From the NCBI GenBank assembly GCA_018398765.1, contig JAHBMJ010000351.1:1-44266 (forward strand): DNA of 44,266 nt. Direction: 5' to 3'. Source of the stretch: Chromera velia (taxonomy: Eukaryota; Sar; Chromeraceae). A model generated the notes under the pieces. The model did no database searches. It saw only the letters and a program-made list of their open reading frames with translations, and was not told where the DNA came from. Below are positions 37,805 through 44,266 of the stretch, piece after piece; within the stretch, counting starts at the first letter, position 1; every line of letters starts with the position of its first letter. Position numbers and translations under genes: made by a program.

Positions 37805-38909
37805 GCTGTAGCTCCTCGCAGGCCAGTCAGATACGTGAGTATGTGTTCTTTCGATAAGCAGATCGACACAGCTGCAGATCTGCAGCGGGGAAAGAGGCCG
37901 AATCTACCGGAAAAGCAGTCAGAGAGACAGCTCTAGAGAATAGGTCTACGCACTCGGAGACGGCTTGTCAGCCGTCCGGAGATAAGGGAGGGAGCCGGAT
38001 GGAGACAACTGAACCAGACTGACCCCAGTTCAGGAATAGGTCGGGTTTCCTCACTCATCAGCCCTCCTATATACTTGTCCAAGCCTCTTCTCTTCTCTTT
38101 TCGAAAGGAGACGGCAGTCTACCGAGACGGCCCGTCGAGTCTGGAGGATGAGTGTGCAGCAGGACGCACGCAGCAGAAGGCTGAACCCAAGTGTGTGCAC
38201 GAAGTAAAACTGATTCGATCAAGGGCCAATTGAAAGCTTGACGTGGGGAGTGTGGTAGCAGAAGAACGAACAAGACAGCGTGGCAGATTGAGCTGCCAGA
38301 CTGGCGCGACTGCATATTTTGGGTTTTCGAATTTGGTTTTCGGAAAACTTGAGTTTTCGCGCCCCATGCTTGGATTCACCGTCTTTGCATGCAGTTTTTG
38401 CCAGAAAACTCGAGTTTTTTGCTGGTTCGATATTTCGCAAGGCGGACCTCTAGCCTTTTGAGGTTTCGGGGGCTCGTACAAAATACCTTATGCAACGGCG
38501 TTGCATAAGAGGGCTGGAGGGGGGGGGGGTCTTATGCGGAGGTGGTCCCTCTGGGCGCCGCCGCATTCTAGGATGCAATACATACGCGCCGCCGCCTTAT
38601 GCAACCGGCAAATTGATGGCTTTGGGNGGTTATGCAACGCCGTTGCATAAAGTATTTTGTACGAGTCCCCTTCCACAGCTTTGCTGGCACGATTTTCCAC
38701 CTTAGAATTTGCTTATTGATTGACAATCCTCTTCACTTGCAATTGGCTTTGTTGACTGTTCACTTGTTCTGAAAGAGCTATTGCGTTACGATTATCCCGC
38801 AACTCTCACTTGCAGGCTGTGGAGGAAGGACAAATTCTACCATTCTTTTTTTTGCGAGGAGACGGTTTGGATTTCGAGCAGGTTCCCAGCCCAGAGTCTT
38901 GGTTTCAGC
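37805..38909. promoter_or_regulatory. shared upstream region of FBPase and AP-3 mu genes
   Basis: These 1.1 kb separate two divergent start codons and must contain both promoters. A 203-bp transposon-like element (38468-38670) sits in it, nearer the AP-3 mu side. The assignment is positional. Confidence 0.45.
38468..38670. mobile_element. 203-bp MITE with palindromic terminal inverted repeats
   Basis: The terminal inverted repeats are about 41 bp (38468-38508 and 38630-38670), differing at two positions and opening with GGGG then CTCGTACAAAATAC. The inner half of each is itself a near-perfect palindrome, TTATGCAACG / CGTTGCATAA. TTC flanks both sides (38465-38467 and 38671-38673), a possible 3-bp target duplication. 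There is no coding capacity. The centre is GC-rich with a G-run and one unknown base. Confidence 0.85.
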
Positions 38910-39469
38910 ATGGACGCCCTCTTCATACTGAACGAAAACGGGTGGGTCAGAGCTTGTGCTCTTCTGGCATACTAAAGAATTGACTCAGTAGGGTGATTTT
39001 GCATTCCTGCTTTGCCTGGTGTGTCGCCCCCTCTCTTCTGCCGTCTCCAGCTATGCCTTTTCACTGTGTTTCTTGTGTCTTCTGTCAGTTTCTATGTACA
39101 TGCATCAGAAACAGTCGTTTGATCCCCTCTCACATGGCATGTGCCTTCGTGTCCACCTGACTGCAGGAGCTTCATCGTCGAGAAGCATTTTCGGGGCAGA
39201 GTGCCAAGAACCGTATGCGAACCCTTCCTTGACGTCCTCACCAGCGGCACTGTGCAGCCGCACTTGGTCCCCAAAGTGATGAGTGCAGACAGCAGGCACG
39301 CACTACTGCACGTGTATAGGGACAAGATCATCTTCCTGGCAGTCACGGCAAGAGAGGTAGGACCTCATCCCAATGCAGGAGAGCTAGGGCGTGGATGAGG
39401 AAGAAGGGGACTTTGGTGGAGATTGAGGCTGCGAAAGGACGAAAGTTTGCAGTGAGCCACGGAGCTGAT

Positions 39470-39533
<64 letters not shown>

Positions 39534-39755
39534 CCTTTTGGCTCACGCGTGTGATTTATTCTCCTCTCTCTATCTGGGCAATTCCGCAGTAATGTATTTG
39601 CGCTGTGCTTGGGAGCGCATTTTTGTCGAAGTGTTAAACTTGTTTCTTGGGTGGTTTGTTAAGAAGCAGTCTTGCCATTTATCGTTTTCGTGAGTCTCAT
39701 TTTGAAAGTTGCCTGGCGTGATGAATCATCTCTGCTGCTTGTGTGTTTGAATTGG

Positions 39756-39789
<34 letters not shown>

Positions 39790-42100
39790 ACAGGTGTGTC
39801 CCCTTCTGGTCCTAGAACTTCTCGAGAGAATGTTCGAGACAGTGCAGAAATATTTCGGTCAGGTCACAGAGGAGAGCCTGAGATCCCAATTCTCCACGCT
39901 GTACCTGCTGTTGGACGAGATGGTGGACGGGGGGGAGCCTGCAACAACCGATGTGAACATTCTGGAAGTAGGTCGAAGAAGCCTGGGTGTGGAGAGGATC
40001 CAAAGACAGAGAGAAACAGGGACAACAGAGAGAGTGGGTTTGCTTTGAGAGTGGAGCAGCAAACCGCAGACTGAATGTTTGTCTGTCTGTCTGTCTGTCT
40101 GTGTGTCTGTGCATATTTACGTTTGAATGTGGAAGTGTATGTGGGTGAAAGTGTGTTACTTTATACACATGCGTCCTCACAGATGCTCGTTCAAGCACCA
40201 TCCGTGCTGCACAAGGTTGTGGAGACAGTCAGCGGGGGTGCGCGCGCGTTAAGTGAGATGGCATTTGGGCGAAGTGGGGGCTCCTCTTCCTCGAACGTTC
40301 AGAGAAACACAGCAGCCGCCATCTCGGGAGAACCTAGTGGGCCTGAGGGAGCAGGCATGGGAACGGGAACAGGGGTTGGGGCAGGGGCGGGAATCAGTGG
40401 GTGTGGGAGCGACGTGTGGTGGAGGAAGGGAGGGTTGAGCTATGCTGCGAACGAGTGCTGGATGGATGTGATTGAGACGATTGTAGGGGCAATTGACGGG
40501 TCCGTTCGTTTTTTCAATTGATTTGTTCGAATGCATGGTTTTGGCTGTTTGATTTGATGCTTTGGGGACGCTTTTTGTTCGTTTCGCTGTCTTTCAATGG
40601 CTCCGTGCTTGCTGTGTCAATGAAGTAGAGTCACACAGACATATTTGGACATGTATGTTCTGGGTCTGGATTCGCCTTGGTTGTATGATACAAGGTTTTT
40701 CTCAACTGTGTTTGGGATGGAGTAGGTCAGACCTTTGATTCATATTGGCGAGAAAAGACCGAGTGGTGTGTCTCAGAGAGCGAGAGAGAGCGCTCTCTTT
40801 TCAATTGCATATAAGCTGTTTCGATTGATTTGTTACTCATTCTATTCACAGATCGATCTGTTCCGTCGCAGTATGTTTGCGACAATCGATCGAAGTTTTT
40901 TCAGTGGCCTCTGCATTGATCCCTCCATTGAGGCGTCTGTCCATCCGCTCATCCACCCGTTGATCGATCAACTCGTTATTCAGGCGTTCTCCTACCCCGC
41001 CTGAATTCTGAGAGGCTCGTTTCTTTCCCTTTCATTTCCTTTAACCCTGTATTGAGCCTCGTATTCTTTTCTTCCCTTTCATTGCAGAAATGGGCGGGTT
41101 GTTCACTCGTGTGTCAATGGAGAGATCAGCGTGAATTCAAAAGTAGGTGACTCTTCGCGATTTCTTGACTTGACTCCAAGATTTTTTTTTCCTGTCTCAA
41201 TTTCCTCTTCTTTTTGCAAACTCTTCTTGACATAAGCACCCATCTGGTATCGATTCACGCCCTCCCGCCTCTCTCTCTCTCTCTTGCTTCTTCGTCACGC
41301 CTCTGCTCTCCTTTCCTCTCTGTCTGTTTGCTTTTCTCATTTTTTTATCTTCTCGTTTAACGCCTGTCCCTGCTTCTGTCAACGTTTTCTCTTTCTTCTT
41401 TCCATCTCTCTGCCCTGCCTCTCTCGGAGGATGAACAAGAGGTTCCTCTCCCTGTGGTTCCTCCCTCCTCTTTTGCCGTCCTTCCTCCTCTTCTCGCATT
41501 CTATCGGGCATCTGTGTCTGAAAGAGGGCAAGAAGTTTCTTTGGACACGTTGTGTTCTTGTGATGCTTTTCCTTCTTTGTGACTGTCTGCGTGCAGTTAG
41601 GAGGCATCCCCGACTGCGCTCTCTCACTTCGGACCCCCGCCCTTCTAGAGGACGCATCTTTCCATCCCTGTGTCAGGTCGGTCCGGTGATTCGTTAGTTT
41701 GAACTAGCGTCAGGCGTGTCAGAGTGGCTTGTGTACACGGATAGACGAGTAGAATCGCGACAAAAATTTGACTTCACAGACTGGCAACACGCAGATTGCA
41801 AGAAAGGCAAGCCAACTTACAGACCATTTGATTGCAGTAAAAAAACTACATACAGCGAAGGAAGGAGGGATGGCTATTAGAAAACAAAAACGTACGCCTA
41901 GAAAAGTGGGCCTCACTTTTTTGCTTCCGTTCTCTTTGTTGCTCCTCTTTTTTCTGTTACTCGAACATGACTCCAAAAATTGCGGAAACACCCTCGTTGA
42001 GCACTTTCGATATTCAGAATCCCCCTCTGCCCGTCTGGCTGGCGCGTGTGTCTGTAGTCTCAAGTAGGCGGAGTGCCATGATCCCGTTTGTCTCTCTCCC

Positions 42101-42134
<34 letters not shown>

Positions 42135-43099
42135 CGCTTGCGCATTGGCGCTCTTTGTCGACCTCTGTGGTGCGTCTTTTTGATGAATTTGTAAATCTGC
42201 TTCTTGTGTGTGTCAGAATTCCAAAATTCCACCGGGACGGCCTTCTCTCCTTTTGCCCCCCCGACGGGGATTTCAAACTCGCAGAGTACTCGTCAGTCTT
42301 CCTGTTTGTTTGTTTGTTTGTTGGGGTTGGTCGGCCCGTCGATCTATCTGAGCGTCTGTCTGTCTGTCTGTATGTCTGGCTGTCTGTCTTGGCGCCACGT
42401 CAGCCAGTGACTGAACAAAAAGAGAAGAGCTGATCTTTTATTGCGCCCTTCTGCCACTCTGACTTGATTTGCTTTCCTTTCCTTTCCTCTCAGTACTCTC
42501 CTCTTCCTTGTCCTTGCGGGAAAAAGGGAAGAAGAGGGGGAAGGGCAGCAAGAAATCAGCCTCACATCTAATATCGACGTATGAAAGTTACGTCCTTTTT
42601 GAAATTCGCTGTCAGTCGTCGTCATTTTTTCTGATTCTACGAATTGAAATGTATCACACACATCGAACAGAACGCGGTATCACACACATCGAACAGAACG
42701 CGGTACAGTATCTTCATGTGTCTCTTCTGCTCCTCTACACCCCTTCCCTTCCCTTCCCTTTTTGTTCTCATGGAACCCCGACATGCAGCCTCCCGGAGGC
42801 ACAGGTGGCGCTCCCCTTCGAGATCAAGGCCGTTCTGGTATTCAAAGCAGACGGCACAGGGGCGCAGCTGTCAGTGAGTGCAACGACCAGACAGCACTAC
42901 GGAGGGAATCCCAATGCACCTCAACATGTGAGTAAGTGAGTGTGGGGGTGATGTAGTGAGTGAGAGCGTAAAGGAAGGGGTGTACTTTCTGAATGCGTGT
43001 ACGCATCAGTCCTCCCTATCACTTTGCCCCTGCCGCTCTTCTCGCTCCCTGTATGTATGTACACGTGTGTGTGTGCGTGGGAGTGTGTGTGTGTGTGTG

Positions 43100-43134
<35 letters not shown>

Positions 43135-44240
43135 GAGTTCGTGTAAGGGTCGATCTTTAGAGCATCGCCCCACCTCCTCTCATTCCCCTTTCTGGCTTTT
43201 TTCTCAAGGACTCTCATTCCGCAGAGAGAGATGAGGACAGAAAGGTGATTCTCGGTCTGACTGCCTCCCTGCCTTCAGGTCGTTGAGAACTTCCGGCTTG
43301 CCGTCCCTCTGCCCTCATTCGTTGGGGGTGCAACGTTGAGTCAGACGTCCCCAGGGGGGGCTGTGAGGTTTGCAAAGGCACAGCGGGTAAGCTGGCCCTT
43401 TCATGTGCCGTGAGTAAATCAAGCAGGATCCTTCACCAGGAACAGTCTGTGAAGGTGTGAAGATCACATCAGAGAGGAGGGGGCTCGTCAGACTTTGCTT
43501 TTTTTGGCTCCGCAGTGGAGTGAAAGGGGGCAGGGTGCGTTTCATTTTTGTGTGTCTTTTCTCACTTTCTTTTGTGTGTTCAGTAGTCTTTTCAGTCCCT
43601 TTCTCCTTTCTATCTAGCTCCTGGTTTCTGCTCATCCTTTTCTCTCGGGCCTGTTTCGCTGAATGCTACAATGTCTGTGGGTGCTGCCTGCTTGTGTTCG
43701 CGCGGGCGTGCAGGCTGTGATATGGACAGTGCCTAAACTGACTGACGAGCACAAACACAACATGGAGGGGACGGTCTGTATGAAATCTGTTTGTGTGTCT
43801 GTCAGTCTCTGTGCCCATCTCGGCCCCCTGTCCACATTGTCCGGGTGGTCGCCCTGCCTCTTTTGGTTTTCTCTCCTTCATTTGTTTGTGTTGAGAACTG
43901 AAGAAGAAAAGGCAATCAAGAGGAAGAGACGTAAATATGTCTTCGTCTCTGTACCTCGAGTTCTCTTGTGTCCTGTTCCTCGGTACCTCGCCCCTGCTGC
44001 TGTACCTTCCTCCGTGCCTCAACCATGCCTTCTCCCCCTGCTGTCGTGCCTCATTTGGCCACAGATCCTCGCATGACACAAACGGGGTTAGCAAAAGTAT
44101 CGTTTTCTGCAGCAACAGAAACACCATACAGAGAGAAGATCCTCTTTTTGCGTACCGTGCAGATCAGCTATGAGGTCGAGAAGGAGAGGGGCCCTGACGG
44201 GGCAGACACACGAAATGTCAAGTCAGCAATTGTTCTTTGA
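38910..44240 (+). CDS. AP3M: AP-3 adaptor complex medium (mu) subunit
   Basis: AP-3 mu binds tyrosine-type sorting signals in cargo bound for lysosome-related compartments and acts on endosomes or the trans-Golgi. Exons: 38910-38941, 39167-39356, 39794-39967, 40183-40499, 41088-41142, 41597-41676, 42217-42291, 42789-42927, 43279-43388, 43714-43777, 44065-44240 (about 470 aa; family about 415). The N-terminal longin-type domain reads MDALFILNENGSFIVEKHF. The mu-homology domain follows a G/S-rich linker: ANECWMDVIETIVGAIDG, GRVVHSCVNGEI, LGGIPDCALSL, LLEDASFHPCVR, LLSFCPPDGDFKLAEY, ALPFEIKAVLVF, VVENFRLAVPLP and VIWTVPKL. LLEDxSFHPCxR and PPDGxF are characteristic of AP-3. The 43388/43714 junction is one base out of phase, and the C-terminal exon matches weakly. 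A TTTCAG just before the ATG suggests a 5'UTR intron. Confidence 0.9.
39471..39531. repeat. CA microsatellite in AP-3 mu intron
   Basis: About thirty CA units lie 115 bp after the donor of exon 2. On the sense strand it is CA, unlike most other intronic tracts here. Confidence 0.97.
42103..42133. repeat. TTTC microsatellite in AP-3 mu intron
   Basis: About eight TTTC units, in sense orientation, about 80 bp before the acceptor of exon 7. Confidence 0.9.
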
Positions 44241-44266
44241 CAGAACAGGCAAGGGAAGGGGGGGGG

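Noticed and set aside
40849-40995. Open stretch in an AP-3 mu intron (RRSMFATIDRSFFSGLC)
   Set aside because: Exon 4 joins exon 5 directly in phase and matches the family without it; no paired splice sites fit.

Overview
The window looks like nuclear DNA of an intron-rich protist. The best guess is a photosynthetic relative of the apicomplexans such as Chromera velia. This rests on short exons split by introns that mostly end in TGCAG, long CT/GT microsatellites, a ribonuclease-inhibitor-type leucine-rich-repeat (LRR) gene, an ankyrin-like relic, and apicomplexan-like features of the ATG5 gene. The species is an inference; no search was run. I placed exons by hand from family motifs and from reading-phase agreement across introns.

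Layout. 1-7560: no convincing gene; two pairs of long direct repeats (472 bp and 370 bp), smaller inverted repeats and AT-rich DNA. 7561-12483 (+): autophagy protein ATG5, ten exons. 14571-16987 (-): a secreted protein built from two similar halves, convergent with ATG5. 17745-21973 (+): an EF-hand protein, divergent from the secreted-protein gene. 24456-29039 (+): an LRR gene damaged by a one-base frameshift and by a 574-bp foldback transposon. 29167-31895 (-): a degenerate LINE retrotransposon sitting between two ~165-bp direct copies of the LRR gene's 3' end. 34696-37804 (-): a class I fructose-1,6-bisphosphatase homologue with a corrupted metal-binding motif and a shortened C-terminus. 38910-44240 (+): AP-3 adaptor medium (mu) subunit, eleven exons, divergent from the FBPase gene, with a small palindromic-end transposon (38468-38670) between the two genes.

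The genes do not form one pathway. ATG5 (autophagosome or apicoplast-type lipidation machinery) and AP-3 mu (endosome/lysosome cargo sorting) both concern membrane trafficking but are separate transcription units. The most notable points are that ATG5 lacks the lysine that accepts ATG12, that the FBPase homologue is probably not catalytic, and that a LINE is flanked by unusually long direct copies of its target. I did not find a clearly new multi-gene system.
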